From JANWXD01 sp037446115 (GTDB lineage: Bacteria; Acidobacteriota; Terriglobia; Bryobacterales; Bryobacteraceae), in the NCBI GenBank assembly GCA_037446115.1, contig JBBIJF010000015.1, positions 1 to 64,000 on the forward strand: a stretch of 64,000 bases of DNA, given 5' to 3'. Position 1 is the first letter of the stretch. Each line of letters opens with the position of its first letter. Shown here in pieces: positions 63,413-64,000 of the stretch. The notes under the pieces are model-generated. The model was not told where the DNA came from. It worked only from the letters and a program-made list of their open reading frames with translations, and ran no database searches. The position numbers and the translations under genes were made by a program.

Positions 63413-64000
63413 TGCGGTTCGAGTTCGCCTCCGCCGCGCAGATCATCTTCGGCCCCGGAACGCTCCCGGAGGCGGCTTCTGCGGCGCGGAGCGCCGGCAG
63501 CCGCGTCCTGCTCGTCACGGGCCGCAGCGGGGAACGTGCCGCGCCCTTACGGGAAAAGCTGATAACCTGCGGGCTGGCCGTCGAGGAATTCCGCGTGGCG
63601 GGCGAGCCGTCCCTGGCTACGGTGCGTGAGGGAGTGGAGCAGGCGCGCCGGGCCGGCTGCGACGTCGTCGTGGCCTTCGGAGGCGGCAGCGCGCTGGACG
63701 CTGGGAAAGCCATGGCGGCGCTCCTGACCAATCCCGGCGATGTGCTCGACTATCTGGAAGTGATCGGGGCAGGGAAGCAGCTCGAGCGCCCCGCCGCCCC
63801 GTTCATCGCCGTCCCCACTACCGCAGGTACGGGCGCCGAAGTGACGCGCAACGCCGTCCTGTTCTCACCGGAGCATCGCGTCAAAGCCAGTCTCCGGAGC
63901 CGGTTCCTGCTGCCGCGTCTGGCGCTCGTGGATCCGGAGCTCACCCTGGATCTGCCTCCCGCCGTCACCGCAGCGACCGGACTCGATGCGCTCACCCAGC
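63412..64000 (+). CDS. iron-type alcohol dehydrogenase, truncated by window end
   Basis: The frame starts at ATG 63412 (TGATG overlap) and runs out of the window after about 196 codons. It shows the family start FEFASAAQIIFGPGTLPEA, the NAD-site GGGSALDAGKAMA, VPTTAGTGAEVTRNAV, and the beginning of the metal-site region (ATGLDALTQ). The rest, including the iron-binding histidines, lies beyond position 64000. Members reduce aldehydes or oxidise primary alcohols and maleylacetate. Pairing with an ABM protein suggests use of a quinone- or aromatic-derived substrate. Confidence 0.92.
   Translation, partial: MRFEFASAAQIIFGPGTLPEAASAARSAGSRVLLVTGRSGERAAPLREKLITCGLAVEEFRVAGEPSLATVREGVEQARRAGCDVVVAFGGGSALDAGKAMAALLTNPGDVLDYLEVIGAGKQLERPAAPFIAVPTTAGTGAEVTRNAVLFSPEHRVKASLRSRFLLPRLALVDPELTLDLPPAVTAATGLDALTQ

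Overview
The window is a high-GC chromosomal segment that reads as an Acidobacteriota genome, most likely the Bryobacterales/Solibacter branch. The clearest pointers are two secreted enzymes carrying the Solibacter-type TIGR03437 domain, planctomycete-type cytochrome (DUF1549/DUF1553) plus DUF1501 genes, several Tat-exported Gfo/Idh/MocA oxidoreductases, DUF1080, VIT/VWA and ASPIC/UnbV proteins, and several genes that look leaderless (a TANNNT box 6-8 nt before the start codon). This placement is inference from gene content; no rRNA gene is present.

Layout. 52-127: tRNA-Lys(UUU). 215-10168 (minus strand): a four-gene defence operon of DUF499 AAA ATPase, a small unknown protein, a DUF1156 adenine methylase with Zn ribbon, and a PLD-SNF2 helicase. 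Its -10 box sits inside an inverted repeat. 10.59-10.89 kb: a wreck of a type I-E CRISPR-Cas locus, namely a frameshifted Cas3 fragment and one 29-nt repeat. 10.9-14.5 kb: M19 dipeptidase, Tat-exported D-amino-acid PLP enzyme and NagA, plausibly cell-wall scavenging. 14.7-17.9 kb: ilvE and a secreted clan GH-A hydrolase. 18.0-21.3 kb: membrane-anchored DtxR-FeoA regulator with a split FeoB ferrous iron transporter. 21.4-24.9 kb: FkbM methyltransferase, IlvD/Edd dehydratase, ymdB, and a 6S RNA gene upstream of ymdB. 25.1-28.9 kb: DUF1549/DUF1553 and DUF1501 pair. 28.9-30.9 kb: iolG/iolE-like pair. 31-33.6 kb: MerR regulator translationally overlapping a VIT/VWA protein. 33.8-36.6 kb: CLC-CBS-TPR fusion, then tRNA-Ser(GCU). 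36.7-47.98 kb: mainly minus-strand housekeeping (hom, acnA, a 57-aa zinc-ribbon gene, gph, cvpA, purC) with envelope proteins. 48.0-54.2 kb (plus): overlapping sugar genes (GT2-methyltransferase fusion, zinc dehydrogenase, TIM-barrel isomerase, NDP-sugar epimerase, secreted glycosidase). 54.3-64 kb: NmrA-like reductase, Gfo/Idh, HEPN/MNT pair, a TPR/FG-GAP/ASPIC giant, GH16-TIGR03437 laminarinase-like enzyme, ABM monooxygenase and a truncated iron-type alcohol dehydrogenase.

The most notable system is the defence operon. It resembles the predicted helicase-methylase-ATPase type but carries an Ig-like domain in the ATPase and a fourth, unrecognised small protein. It lies beside a dead CRISPR-Cas remnant, so the region looks like a defence island with turnover. 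No insertion sequence, integrase or rRNA gene was recognised.
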